In this document: positions 1-12,400 of the stretch, one piece after another | Layout: each line of letters opens with the position of its first letter | How positions within the stretch are numbered: position 1 is the stretch's first letter | NCBI GenBank assembly: GCA_948146395.1 | Contig: OX411543.1 | Location: 63,376,534 to 63,440,533, forward strand | Source: Fragum whitleyi | Taxonomy: Eukaryota > Mollusca > Bivalvia > Cardiida > Cardiidae | Reading direction: 5' to 3' | DNA length: 64,000 nt | Notes under the pieces: generated by a model | The model's input: only the letters and a program-made list of their open reading frames with translations | Databases searched by the model: none | Told to the model about the DNA's origin: nothing | Program-made: the position numbers and the translations under genes

Positions 1-319
1 CCATAATTCAAACTTAACCAAGACTTCATCAAGACAACCATTTTGACCAATTTTCAGGTTGATTGAGCTTACAAGATTTTTCTTGTATTTGACCCCGTGA
101 CCTTATTTTTGACCCCATTTGACCCAATTTCAAATTTGTTCGAAATTTCATCAAGACAACAATTCTGACCAATTTTCTGGTTGATTGAGCTGAAAATATG
201 GCTTCTAGAGTGTCTACAAGGTAAATGTTGACGACGCACGACACACGACACACGACGGACGACGGACATCATGCGACCACAAAAGCTCACCTTGAGCACT
301 ACGTGCTCAGGTGAGCTAA
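1..319 (+). mobile_element. 3' part of a B-terminus Helentron-like (HINE/pearl-type) element
   Basis: Two core repeat units (about 1-60 and 135-200, sharing CATCAAGACAAC and GGTTGATTGAGCT) lead into a GACGGAC-rich stretch. The 3' end is a strong hairpin, GAGCACTACGTGCTC inside CTCACCT/AGGTGAG, closing in CTAA. The 5' end lies outside the window. Confidence 0.7.
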
Positions 320-1220
320 AAATGTATACATATAACATATAGAGAAATGACCTCTGCCCATAAAATTTAGATTTTTCATTCATTTCAAATTTTTTTGGTA
401 CACTGATAAAGGGTCACTCGATGACCATTCCAGTGAAATTTGGTTGATATCCATCATTTACATTCTGAGAAAATGATTTTCAAAGTTTACACTATATAAC
501 ATAAAGAGAACTGACCACTGCCCATAAAATTCATATTTTTCATCCAATCACAATAATTTTTGGTAGACTGATAAAGGGTCACTCAAGGACCATTCCAGTG
601 CAATTTGATTAATATCCACCAATTACATTCTGAGAAAATGATTTTCAAAGTTTCCACTATATAACATATAGGGAAATGACCTCCGCCCATAAAATACATA
701 TTTTTCATCCGATCACAATAATTTTTGGTAGACTGATAAAGGGTCACACAAGGAACATTCATGTAAAATTTGGTTGATATCTATTGCTTAGATTCTGAGA
801 AAATGATTTTCAAAGTTTCCACTATATAACATATAGAGAAATGACCTCCGCCCATAAATTACATATTTTTCATCTGATCACAATAATTTTTGGTAGACTG
901 ATAAAGGGTCACCCAAGGATCATGCATGTAAAATTTAATGGGTATCCATTGATTAGAATCTGAGAAAACTCACTTTTTACCATATTTGGAAATTAGCCAC
1001 GCCCATTAAATCCATGTTTTTCATTGGATCAAAATATCTTGAACAACTTTGAAAGAGGGTCACCCAAGGATCATTCCTGTGAAGTTTGGTTGAAATCCAT
1101 CCAGTAGTTTCTGAGAAGATTTTTAAAGAAAAGTTTACGACCGGACGCACGGACGGACGGACGCACGACGGACACAACGCCATGACAATAGCCCCAGTGG
1201 CTTTCAGCCAGTGGAGCTAA
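320..1220 (+). mobile_element. A-type Helentron-like element, 5' end missing
   Basis: About four ~170-bp core repeats (landmarks: GAAATGACCTCCGCCCAT, TTTTTCATC, GATAAAGGGTCAC, TCTGAGAAAATGATTTTC). A distinct last unit (GAAATTAGCCACGCCCAT) follows, then a (GGAC)n tract and a 3' hairpin ending GCCAGTGGAGCTAA. The A-type 5' end is absent because the core directly abuts the preceding element. Confidence 0.7.
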
Positions 1221-1571
1221 AAACTTAAATGATAACATTACTTTTAGAAAGCACTAAGCAAAATATACAATCCTGGCCATTAACTTGAGAGGTTCATCAT
1301 TTTTTTTTTATGATTTTTTGCGTTCAAGTTTAGTCTTTATACCATACTTTTAAATGACAGTTTACTGAAAACCAATATTTAATGTTTTAAGTAATGTATT
1401 AAGTAAGAGATTATTTTGATACAAGGACATTCTTAAATTTTAAAATACATTGATACATTTTGTGACAAAAGGGATATTTACCACTCTGTGAAAAAAGTTG
1501 TATAGCGTGTGATACAGTTGCAAAATATAAAGAGGATAATTTCTTTGTTTCAGTGTAAGATCTATTTATCT

Positions 1572-1742
1572 TTAAGGTAGTGGACCAATAATAGATTTGC
1601 AACGCTTCGGAAGTAATGAACTTTAACAGTGTTAACTGAGGTTTCCTAATGATTTTCATTAGGAAACCTCCTTCAACATTGTGAAAGAATTAGATTACCA
1701 GTTCCAAAATGATGCAGAACTATTACAGTTCTACTACCTTAA
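1572..1742. mobile_element. Palindromic MITE, TTAAGGTAGT termini
   Basis: Inverted ends TTAAGGTAGT / ACTACCTTAA and a perfect central hairpin (GGTTTCCTAATG / CATTAGGAAACC). A second, inverted and shortened copy lies at 48323-48442. Confidence 0.65.
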
Positions 1743-1842
1743 TTCAGTGAAATCCTAGCAACCTTAGCACATCATTTGATCCAAATATTGATTTAACTGA
1801 TGACTCCATTTAAACCATGAAATCAACATAAATTATAAACAT

Positions 1843-1960
1843 AAGATTGATAAATCTTTCATTTCATGCACAACAAAAGCTACCTATATATCATTAATGG
1901 CTTTGCCTCATTGTGAAAATATAGCTTTTGTTTTTCATGAAATGAAAGATGTATCAATCT
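1843..1960. mobile_element. Hairpin MITE (AGCTTTTGT family), copy 1
   Basis: Long imperfect palindrome: AGATTGATAAATCTTTCATT at one end and its near complement at the other, with CAACAAAAGCT / AGCTTTTG inside. A related copy lies at 29764-29860. Confidence 0.5.
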
Positions 1961-2121
1961 GACATGAAAAAACAACAACAAACAATTATTCTATTTCTTC
2001 AACGCAAAATGCAATGAAATGGGAATTTAGGGGGGAAGAATTTACTTAAAGCATGTCATTTTTTGCACATGATTAATGTGCAAATATCACAACTTCATTT
2101 ACTCCTTTGGCTCAATTATGA

Positions 2122-2389
2122 CAGTGTTCTCCGCAGTTCTTTGAAGCTGTATCGGCAAAAAGGGCCTTCTAAGTTAGATACTAAAGAAACTTTGTGGAAA
2201 AAACTAGTCTGCTGTTCTTCTTTTTCAATAATGTTTCTGTAGAGGGTGTTTTGAATTGTTTTAAAGGGTAGAAATAGGGCCAGGGCTTGTTAGAACATGC
2301 AAAACTCTGAATCCCCCTGCTAAAGTTTCGCTACTTGTTAGCACTACCGCTTCAAAAAGCGGCTTCAGAAAATCCCGGGGAGAGCCCTG
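2122..2389. mobile_element. CAGTG/CAGGG-terminus MITE with 5-bp TSD TATGA
   Basis: Starts CAGTGTTCTCCGCAG and ends GGGGAGAGCCCTG. It is flanked on both sides by TATGA (2117-2121 and 2390-2394). 268 bp, non-coding. Member of the 5-bp-TSD group seen several times here (hAT-like by termini). Confidence 0.6.
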
Positions 2390-2637
2390 TATGATAATAT
2401 CAAATAGGCTGAAATGAACAAACGCAGAATATAATTATTTGGTAATTTCACTGGTAACGCTGATAAACTACCATTACTTCTCAGTCATTAACCTGAAAGC
2501 ATTTTAAAAATGAAAATTGTCAGCTGATAGAGTTCAGTAACACTTATATTAAGCAACCACTTAAAAGACCACTAAAAAGTGTTTGTTAAAGTGAATAGTC
2601 GCTTACAAATTACATGTAGAAACATGGTTTTGTTTTA

Positions 2638-2707
2638 ATATCGATGGCTCGGCACGAAACAGTTGTAACTCCCTATATACAACTGTTTCACGCCCAGCCA
2701 TCAATAT
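2638..2707. repeat. 70-bp near-perfect palindrome
   Basis: ATATCGATGGCT pairs with AGCCATCAATAT, and GAAACAGTTGTA with TACAACTGTTTC. Probably a short hairpin MITE. Confidence 0.55.
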
Positions 2708-3111
2708 GTATGTTCTTACAAATTTCTGAATAACCCAATGCAGTTTCAACTCAAAAGAATAGTCTCGTTGAAATGATGCTAATGATTCTATGACAAAATA
2801 GAATTTATTTTCAATTATTTTCAGACCAATAATATCTACTCTTTAAGATATTTTGACTTATATAGAAGGCGATTTTAAAAACAGTCGCTTGATAAAAATA
2901 GTTGCTTAATAGACATGGTGGCCTGAGCAAGATTGACTGTACCATGATAGAAGTATGACATTGTCAGTCTTAGCAAAATCCATTGCCTGACAAGAGTTGC
3001 CATGCTTCGTCAATTGTTCTGAAACAAGAGTGGATATAATGATAAAATGGTGTCCTAATAACCTTTGTATTACTTGATCCAAATATTGATATAACTGGTG
3101 GCCTTTTTTAT

Positions 3112-4065
3112 AACAAGAGGACCATGATGGTCTTAGATTGATCACCCATTTCTTGTTGTACCCTGGGACATCACATCAATTAAATAGGCAGATGTCAACA
3201 AGGAGATAATTTCTACATAAGATGAATACATTGGAATATTTTCAGCCTGGGCACAGCCCCTATATATGAACATAGGGTCATTTAATGAATACCTTGATGA
3301 AATTCAATCAAATGAAATTGTTAAGAAAAGTCCCTGCCTTTTGGTTTCAGAGAACAAGTTTTTAAAATTCCCTCCTTGGTGTATATGTATGAACACACTT
3401 GATACAGGTCGACTAGATGATGCTACATACCAAATATGAAAGCTGTCTGCCTTCTGGTTTAAGTGAAGAAGATTTTTGAAGATTTTGTATTTTCACCCTT
3501 TGTGTTCAGGTGAGCTTAAAAGGAATGTGCCCAGGTAGTGCCTAAATATAGCCCCAAGGTCTTGATATGAACAACTTGGTAGAGGTCCATTAGATGATGC
3601 TACATACCAAATATGAAAGCTGTCTGCCTTCTGGTTTCAGAGAAGATTTTCTCTCTTTGATTCTATGTAAAAAGGTTGCCCAGGTTGAGCCCAAATATGA
3701 CCCCAGGGTCTTGATAGGAACAAACTTGGTAGAGGCCCACTAGAACAGGATTCAAACCAAATATAAAAGCTGTCTGCCTTATGGCTTCAGAGAAGAAGAT
3801 TTCTATTCTAATCCTATTTTCACTCTTTTTGTTAAGGGTTACGGGAGAGTTATGGGTGGATTTCATTTATTTGAACAACTATGGAAGAGCTTTTCCCAAG
3901 GAGTATCCCTGCTTAGTTTCATCAAGATTGGCCCACCAGTGTAGGAGAAGATGTTAAAAGAAATTATGGACAATGATCAACGCATGGCGGAAGACACACA
4001 ACAGACTACGGATATTGGACGATCACAAAAGCTCACCTTGAGCACTTCATGCTCTGGTGAGCTAA
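3112..4065 (+). mobile_element. Helentron-like element with B-type 3' end
   Basis: 5' end AACAAGAGGACCATGATGGT contains a hairpin, then GATCACC as the subterminal arm. Core units are ~120-170 bp (landmark GAAAGCTGTCTGCCTTCTGG, three times). The 3' end is hairpin GAGCACTTCATGCTC then TGAGCTAA. Confidence 0.65.
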
Positions 4066-5136
4066 AAAAGAAAACATTGAAATCATCATCGTTATGATGG
4101 ATATATTGTGCTAACCTAAACTGTAATCAGCGCAGATTTTAATGTATATGTTGATGGGTTAGTGTAAAACTATTGTAAGTGCTTATAAATATACCGAAAC
4201 TAACAATAGTTTTTACCTGGCCCATTGATTTGTCATCTATGACAAAACCTCTCTAGGGTCAAAAATACTTCAGTAAGTAAGAAATTTCAACAGTATTAAT
4301 TTTTTTTCTGATCTGTGGACAACAATTCCCACATAAACATGTGATGCTTAAGAACTGTCTATTTTTCTTTGATGAGTTGATATACCGTAAATATTTTAAC
4401 TTATTCACTTTTCATTTTCCCTTTGCAAGTGGTCTCTTTTGTGTTGCAACTGTCATTTGACATTGTGAATATAAGCGTACCTATAAATGGCTTCATTCTC
4501 TATATGTTAGTAAAATTTACATATCCAGAATTCAGTGCAAGACTGCACTCAGTATCTAAACATTATATAGAAACTTTGTGCAGACTTACAATGAACCCTC
4601 GATATTGCAATTGGAGCAGTAACTTCACACAATCCATTCCATCCATAAGTCCATACAAGGGACAACTATTAGGGCTTGGAAAGAAGCCTATAGGGCAAAC
4701 ATACTGGAAGATGTAGAAAATGCAAATTTCCTTGACTAGTTAAACATTTAATTGTTTAAAGTGAACAAGAAAAGAAGAATTTTATTTTTTCATCAAAGTC
4801 TCTAATTCCAAATGTAAATATTACACATCATAGAGGTATTGTAAATGGCCCAATTACAAGCAGTGTACAATCTATCAAGGCAATAAGGATAATTCAGGTC
4901 TACAAGCTTACACAAGGTACAATTACCTGTTACAATATATACACTCATACCTTTGAATTCTCCTGCAGAAATTGTCATATGATGAAGTTTAAATTCTTAG
5001 ATTAAACAAAGAATATTTCTTTTCAAATTGAGAATATTGATTATCAGATGAAGTTTAAATTCTTAGATTAAACAAAGAATATTTCTTTTCAAATTGAGAA
5101 TATTGATTATCAAATACAGTAAGACAATCAAAATAC
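4066..5136. other. Intronic sequence without a recognisable gene
   Basis: AT-rich AGTPBP1 intron. It contains an exact 66-bp tandem duplication (listed separately). The 97-codon plus-strand ORF at 4423-4716 has no recognisable domain and is judged random. Confidence 0.6.
4981..5112. repeat. Exact 66-bp tandem duplication
   Basis: The unit beginning GATGAAGTTTAAATTCTTAG (4981-5046) is repeated without visible change at 5047-5112, implying a recent local event. Confidence 0.9.
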
Positions 5137-7565
5137 TAGAAAGCCATGAATGGCTTGAGTCGCTCCACACACTTGATATTCTTGTAAATTAAAGCAAATC
5201 AAAGTTTTGACTAGATCTTTAAATATTTTGAGTTCTACTGATGTTGGAAATGATTTTCAAAGTTTCAACTATTTAACATATATAGAGAAATGACCTCCGC
5301 CCATAAAATACATATTTCTCGTCCAATCAAAATAATTTTTGGCTGCATGTTAATGGGTCACCAAAAGATCATACCAAAAAATGTTTGATTGATATCCATC
5401 AGTTTCATTCTAAGAAAATGATTTTCAAAAGTTTCCACTATATCACTTTTCGAAAAATGACCTCCGCCCATAAAATACATATTTTTCATCCAATCACAAT
5501 ATTTTTTGGCAGACTGATAAAGGGTAACCCAAGAATCATTCCAGTGAAATTTGCTTGATATTCATCAGTTATATTCTGAGAAAATGATTTTCAAAGTTTC
5601 CACTATATGACATATTGAGAAATGACCTCCGCACATAAAATACATATTTTTCATCGAATCACAATAAGTTTTTGTAGACTGATAAAAGGGTCATTCAAGG
5701 ATCATTCCAGTGAAATTTGGTTGATATCCATCTGTTACATTCTGAGAAAATGATTTTGAAAGTTTCCACTATATAACATATATAGAAATGACCTCCGCCC
5801 ATAAAATGCACATTTTTCATCTGATCACAATAATTTCTAGCAGACCAATAAAGGGTCACCCAAGGATCATTCATGTAAAATTTCATTGTTATCCATCAAT
5901 TAGAATCTGAGAAAACTCACTTTTTACCATATTTGGAAATTAGCCACGCCCATTTAATCCATGTTTTTCATTGGATCAAAATTTCTTGAACAACTTTGAA
6001 AGAGGGTCATCCTAGGATCATTCCTGTGAAGTTTGGTTGAAATCTATCCAGTAGTTTCTGAGGAGAAGATTTTTAAAGAACAAGATGCTCTGCACCTGGA
6101 GAATCTACAGTCATGATTTTAGCTAATTCAATTGATGTCCATATGCTGATCATTCATACCAATTTTCAAGTCTGTAGGACTCCTGGTTCATTAGAGGTTT
6201 AAAGATTTCAAATATGATCCAAAGTACTACCCCCTTCCCAAGACACTCAGCACCTGGTGACCCTACAGTCATGATTCTAGTTATTTTATTAATGTCAATA
6301 TATTGATCACCCATTACAATTTTCAAGTCTGTAGGGTTCCTGATCCAGGAGAAGAATAAGGTTAAAGATTTCAAAATTGATCCAAAGTACTACCCCCTCC
6401 CCCCTAATGCTCCGCATCTGGTGGCCCTACATTCATGCTTTTAGCTATTATATTTAAGATCCATATACTTATCATCCATGCCAATATTGGAGTCTGAAGG
6501 GCTCCTGGTTATTTTAGAAGATGAAGGTTAAAGTTACAAAATTTTCACAAAAGTACTACCCCTTCCCCCCTGGTGCTCCGCACCTGGTGGCATTACAGTC
6601 ATGATTTTAGCTATTTTTATTAAGGTCTATGAGCTGATCCTCCATGCCAATTTTCAAGTCTGTAGAGCTTGTGGTTCAGAAGAAGAAGAAGGTTAAAGAT
6701 TACAAAATTTTCACAAAAGTACTACCCTCTCCCCCATGGTGCTCCGCACCTGGTGAATCTACAGTCATGGTTTAAGCTATTTTTATAAAGGTCCATATAC
6801 TGATCATCCATGCCAATATTCAAATCTGTCAGGCTCCTGATTCATCAGAAGAAGAAGGTTAAAGATTACAAAATTTTCACAAAAGTACTACCCTCTCCCC
6901 CCTGGTGCTCCACACCTGGCAGCCCAACAGATATGGTTTTAGCTATTTTTATTCAGGTCTATGAGCTGATCATCCATGCCAATTTTCAAGTCTGTAGGGC
7001 TCCTGGTTCCTAAGAAGAAGCAACTTGAAGATTACAAAATTTACCCAAAGTACTACCCCCACCCCCCTGGTGCTCCGCACCTGGTGGCCCAAAAGATATG
7101 ATTTTAGCTATTTCAATTCAGGTCTATGAACTGATCATCCATGTCAAGTTTTAAGTCTGTAGGACTACTGGTTGAGAAGAAGAAGAATTTTAAAGATTTT
7201 CTTAAAATTTCACTGTTTGTTGACATAGCAACCAGAGTTTTTCATGGATTTCAATTCTTTTAGCTATTTTTGAAGGGGACCACCTAAGCAACATTTCTGT
7301 AAAATTTGGTGTAAATCGGCCCAGTAGTTTAAGAGGAGATGTCGTTTAAAGAAATTGTTGACGGACGCCGGATGCCGGACGACGACCGACGACCGACAAC
7401 CGGACGACCGACGGACGGACGACGGATGAAAGGTGATCACAATAGCTCACATGAGCACTTCGTGCTCAGGTGAGCTAAAAAGTATACGACCGGACGCACA
7501 GACGCACGCACGACGGACACAACGCCATGACAATAGCCCCTGTGGCTTTCAGCCAGTGGAGCTAA
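5137..7565 (+). mobile_element. A-type Helentron-like element interrupted by a B-type element
   Basis: 5' end GCCATGAATGGC hairpin followed by GAGTCGCTCCAC. About four A core repeats run to ~6081, then the inner element, then the A 3' tail (7479-7565) with GACCGGACGCACAGACG and terminal GCCAGTGGAGCTAA. In uninterrupted copies the AAAGAA before the break joins directly to AAAGTTTACGACCGG. Confidence 0.7.
6082..7478 (+). mobile_element. B-type Helentron-like element nested in the A element
   Basis: Seven ~175-bp units with landmarks GTGCTCCGCACCTGGTGG, TTTTAGCTATTTTTAT, CAAGTCTGTAGG and a GAAGAAGAAGAAGG tract. The last unit holds GGTGATCACAATAGCTCAC, then hairpin GAGCACTTCGTGCTC and AGGTGAGCTAA. 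The B 5' end is absent: it starts inside the first core unit at CAAGATGCTCTGCACCTGG. Confidence 0.7.
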
Positions 7566-8057
7566 AAAACCATACTGGTGGCCTGTTATTTTACCATAAA
7601 TTTATTATAAAGTTCAAGTTGATGGTTTCAAGTATGAACATGAAGTAAATTCTAAGTAAAGTAAAAGTCTTTTTTCATTATCTTGAACCCAGCTGGTTTG
7701 CTTATCTGATTCATCCAATTTTCTATTCATCCAATTATGGTAATGATAGCAAATTCATATGACTATTGCCTATATCATTTTGAAAAACATTCATGACTGG
7801 TACATTCATAGGTACTAAAAGACTTTTACAAAGTTAACATTGTTAATGGGGTCTACATAATGGAGCAAATATCTCTAAAAAAAATGAATTCAATATTGGT
7901 TAAAAACTTACTAAAAAGTCCAGCTATTTCGTAATACATAAACCATGGTCAAAAAAAGAAAGTGAACATGAATTTTTTCCTTATCTTATTTCTGCTTTTT
8001 CTGACTAAAACTTTTCATTTTACATTTATCTGAAATATCTCCTGCATCACCTATGAG
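7566..8057. other. Intronic, no feature recognised
   Basis: AT-rich, no gene, no repeat found within the window. Confidence 0.5.
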
Positions 8058-8503
8058 TTAATCCGTGTCATGCTGAATAAAAAGCATGGCTTAATTTCGT
8101 TAAAATTGAAGTGCTTAAAACACTGGATGCCCTTATACTTAGTCAGTATTTCTTTTGAAAAATGATTTGTCTCTCACCAATGGGTTGATAATCGTAGACC
8201 TATGTGAGATAGTAGCTGGAGGCTAGGAAAGAATGTGGTGGTTGTACTGGTGAGAGAAATACCAGGAAACCATTGTTAGGTGCTCCAGCTGCCGCGATAT
8301 AACTGAAATAATGTTGAAAGCGGCGTTAAACTCCATTCAATCAATCAATCTTTTGAAAAATGAAGTTACCAGACATTACTAATTGAAAAGGGAAAACCAG
8401 GTGGTAGACTTAGATCAGACTGCACACTTCATGTGCAGGCTGATCTTTGTCTATAGCTCCTGCCAAAGCACAATTATTCTGGGTTCAGTATGCCTTGAAT
8501 TAA
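8058..8503. mobile_element. TTAA (piggyBac-like) MITE interrupted by a SINE
   Basis: Ends TTAATCCGTGTCATGCTGAA and TTCAGTATGCCTTGAATTAA match the TTAACCCTTGTCATGCTGAA family. The inner arm GATCAGACTGCAC / GTGCAGGCTGATC is present at 8415-8445. Without the SINE it is about 250 bp, the usual size of this family. Confidence 0.7.
8166..8348 (+). mobile_element. SINE with 15-bp TSD and ATCA tail
   Basis: Flanked by the direct repeat TCTTTTGAAAAATGA (8151-8165 and 8349-8363). The 3' module contains GCCGCGATATAACTGAAATA, then GCGGCGTTAAACTCC, and ends in CAATCAATCAA. That module resembles the conserved 3' domain of mollusc SINEs. The 5' tRNA-like head is not clear, so it may be 5'-truncated. Confidence 0.75.
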
Positions 8504-8558
8504 GACATTTGAAAAATTCTGTTAGCTGCAAATATGTTGGAGAAACAAATACCAATAC

Positions 8559-9430
8559 CTTTGAACTCCAAACTTCCGATGGTAAAGTGTTTCCACATCC
8601 CCGCAAGGTGATTTAGCCCCACACAGATCAGGGTATGCCACTTTCTCAAATTTGTACACAGATCTAACTTGTCTTGACAACTCCTGGTATAACAGTGGGT
8701 CATGCGTGTAATCAAACAAATCGTCGTCCTCCTCCCCATCCGCTGACCCGTTCTCAAACTCGTCATCCAACTGTTCACGCTGACTAGGTATTGGAGTGAT
8801 ACACAGGGCATCAGTGAATGTCGATACAGGTTCGTGACCAACTTGAACACTTGTGGATGAATCTTTCACAATTTTCTTTGGCTTTCTTGCAGTTTCCTTG
8901 GTGTTTTTCTTTGTACCTTTGGCCTTTTTAGACTTTTGATTGGTGGGTTTTCTTGTATTAGAGTTTGCAGATTTACAACTTTGAGAGTTTGGAAAGTCAA
9001 AAGAGATGACACTAGTTCCAGTTTTGAGGTTGATGACACTAGCTGTGTCAGGCCTGACACCCGAATAACTCTCAATATATTCGTTATCACAGACATTTTG
9101 GCTGCGCTGACTGCGACTAGCACTAGAATACCCTGATGTGTCAGTAAAGTCACTCCCACTAGTTGTAGACCTGTACAATCCTGCAGGACAGGACACCGAC
9201 TTGTGAATGTTCTCCACAGACAGTGGGTAAATGCCCTGTTTATACTTGTCTCTATCTTTTGATTTTTCCATAGCTGACTCAAATGAAGCCGTAGGAATGA
9301 AAATTGACTCAGCACCATCTTCAATCACGTCTATTTCAAACAATTCTGGGAAAAATGAATTATACATTCGCAAGTCTTCTGGTGTCCTTTTATGGCCTTC
9401 TGGAGTAGTGTCCCCTTGATCATCATCATT
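8559..9430 (-). CDS. AGTPBP1: AGTPBP1 large exon: pre-catalytic disordered region
   Basis: 872-nt exon entering in phase 0 after TTGTTCAG and leaving in phase 2 at CAAAG|GTATTG. It starts NDDDQGDTTPEGHKR, then PEDLRMYNSFFPELF, matching EDLKMYEHLFPEL of CCP1. The middle is low in conservation, with Ser/Thr-rich stretches and a basic run (KSKKAKGTKKNTKE, about residues 565-580 of the joined model) that could serve as a nuclear localisation signal. It then becomes acidic (DGEEDDDLFDYTHDP) and closes with FEKVAYPDLCG and FGVQR, just before the catalytic module. A TTAA MITE ends 55 nt into the next intron (8503). Confidence 0.96.
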
Positions 9431-12400
9431 CTGAACAAATAAAAGAATATGTAAATGAATGCCAATGGATAGAGAAGAAAAAAAGATATAACTCTAACCC
9501 CAAAATAAATTAGTACCTTGGCCTTTGACCTATGTGACCAAAAACAATAAGGACACTTAATTAGTTTGATAGTAGGAATGGTATAAATTTTCATGATTTT
9601 AGGCAAAGAAATATTTCCCAACATTTAAAATTCAATTGTTACCTTTGATATCATTACTCCTGAACATCAGAGCATTTCTGTGCGTTATTAGCAACAGTTG
9701 TGTGAATATTTATGGCTCTTAGTCAATGGTTTCAAGGGAATAATAAAGTAGGACCATGACCTTTGACCTACATGACTCCAAAATATAATACTGCATTTTC
9801 TAGGAAAAGTTGTTTGCTTGTTTAAATGGATTAAGAACTGACTTTAATTTTTTAATGGATTTAAAACTGTTACCCTATTTCTCCTAATAAATGCTCCATA
9901 ACATGGTAGGGGCTTTCATTTAGTACTCATTTTCTGATTTAAAAAATCATAATTCAATTTTAGTTGTGTCCATCAATATCTTTGAATTCAGATTAACTGG
10001 AAAGTTGGGCTTATTCCCTAACAAAAAAACTTTTGAGTATGCAGTTGTTTTGTGAGCTTCCACAAAAAGCAGTCCCGTAAGAAATATGTTTCTTAACTAA
10101 CAAATATTTACATCTTTGCTTCATGATATTAAATTATAAGATACGAAGATAATATTTGTTGATTTCATAATAGTATGAAACTAAAAACCTAATCACACTC
10201 ATGTATGAAACCGCTTTGCGAATTCATACAGTGTGATTAATTGTTAGTTTCATACCTCAATGAAATCAACAAATACTCTCTTCATCTGTTAAATTGGTGT
10301 CTTTCAGGCCCCTTTCCCTTTAATTTGTGGTGAATTTCCTCTAAACAATCATGTAAATGACTGTTTAAAGGATTATCATCTCAATTTAGAAAAAAAGTCT
10401 CAAAAAGTTCCTAAAATTTAGGCATTTGAAGTGGGTTGAAAAATTTAGGGAGCTACTATTTGGGAGGGCACTATTATTAGAGGAAATGCAGTATTTATTT
10501 TCAGTCATATTGTGGTGGATCGAGAACCTGATAATGGATTACTGGTATTTCTTGCAATAGTACTACCATAACATCTATTCCAAGCTTCCAGCTGTTATCC
10601 CACTTTGGCATATGATTATCAACCTATTGGTGGGAGGATTGGAAGCCAGATGCACTATCAACTGTGATATGACAGCAGCAGACAGGTTAAAGGAGAGACA
10701 AATCTTTGAACAGACAAGTGACAAATACATACAGTGGGTGGGAAATATGTTCAAATCTTCCTACCTCCTCTATATTGTCTGTTTTAAACCTCTCATCATC
10801 ACTGTCAATGTCATCGTCATCATCTAGAGAACTGTTGTCACTGTCAGCACCCTCGCTGTTGAGAGCTGTAGGACCAGGATCTGAAATATGGATAACACAA
10901 GTGTAATTATCAAAATGAAACCAAGGAATAATATCTTAAACAATTGCAACATAACAAAACATTAGATTGGTCTAAATTACAAGATTAACAGGATTAATGA
11001 AAATGAATGTAATTTTATTTTCTTATTTTTCTTATCTTTAGGGGTATATTACAATATGGAAGACATTGTACATCACTTGTTTCACAAGCAATTAACAATG
11101 TTTTCCAAGTTTTTTCTTGGGGGATATCAAAGAGAGTAATTGTATAAAAAAAATTAATCAATTTGAGTGAACATAAATTTCTTGGAACTAAAGATTAATA
11201 TATGAATAAGGTATGAATTCTGGAACAAAAGAAATTACTGATTTTTTTTTTAAAAAACTAAGTCAAAAATTATAGAAACATTAGGGGTTGTTATGGAAAG
11301 ATTGGACAGCATTTTGTATCACAAGACAGCATTTTGTATCACAAATGATAAGAAAATTTATTTCAAAATAACCATGAATATATAAAGAAAGGGGGGGGGG
11401 GGGGAGAACTAGAATTAGAATTGGAAAATAAATATAAAAGCAAAACTTTTGGATAACACCTACAGAGAGTATAACAGATGTTTTAAAATCTCAGTTCTGT
11501 TACACAAAGCAATACTATTGATTGGAAAACAGCACTTACACATAACCTATGTTAAACATATTAAAATTATTATTTAAAAGCTCTGAAATAATTAATTGTA
11601 GAGGAAAATATTCTATACATTCATTTCAATAAAAAGATTATTAAACAATTGATTCACAGCTAGCCCAGGACTTCTAACTTGGTCACAACTACATGGATAT
11701 TCTAATAAATGTTTAATAAGTTAAAGAAAACGTCATTACAATATCAAGTTTGAAATGTCAGACGAATCATGTATTGGTGTTTTTCTTAGAAATGATACAA
11801 TTACAACATATTGCATGATATGCAGCTACCCCATGATTTAATCAAATTCTCGCATCTTTTCAAGGTCAAGAACAATTGTATAGATTCTTTTTTAAAACCA
11901 TCTGTTAATATGGGAACGATGCTCCAGATTAATTCAAACAGAACGAGATATGATCTTCAAAAACAAATGCCCACTAAACAGCAAATTTTGACTTTGACCT
12001 TGTCACATAATCTTTCTCACAGTTGTGTATTCAATACATCTATAATCATGCCAATTATCAGTATTGTATCTTGAATGAGCTTTAAGTAATTGGCAATGTT
12101 AAGTTTTAGTTAAGTTTTGTAGACAGAGAGACATACAGACAGAAAGTGCTTAAACACTATGCCCCCAATCATATCAAATTAGGCCCTTGAAATACACTAA
12201 TGCACGTACACCGATTTGCTAAATTCTAGACTATTCTAATTTTTGTTTCACTACCTTAGCTTGTTAATTCAATAGAACAATGAAAGTTAGTCTATCCAGT
12301 GATTGACACTTACTTCCTTAGTAGGGAGTTCATTGGAACCATTTGAAATCAAGGAGTCCAGTCAAAAAGTAAGGAGTCCAGATTTTCGTAATTGGGAGAA

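Noticed and set aside
4423..4716. 97-codon plus-strand ORF
   Set aside because: No recognisable domain, antisense to AGTPBP1 inside its intron, and composition like the surrounding AT-rich DNA.
8866..9324. 152-codon ORF overlapping the large AGTPBP1 exon in another frame
   Set aside because: Shadow of the real exon; no start context or homology of its own.
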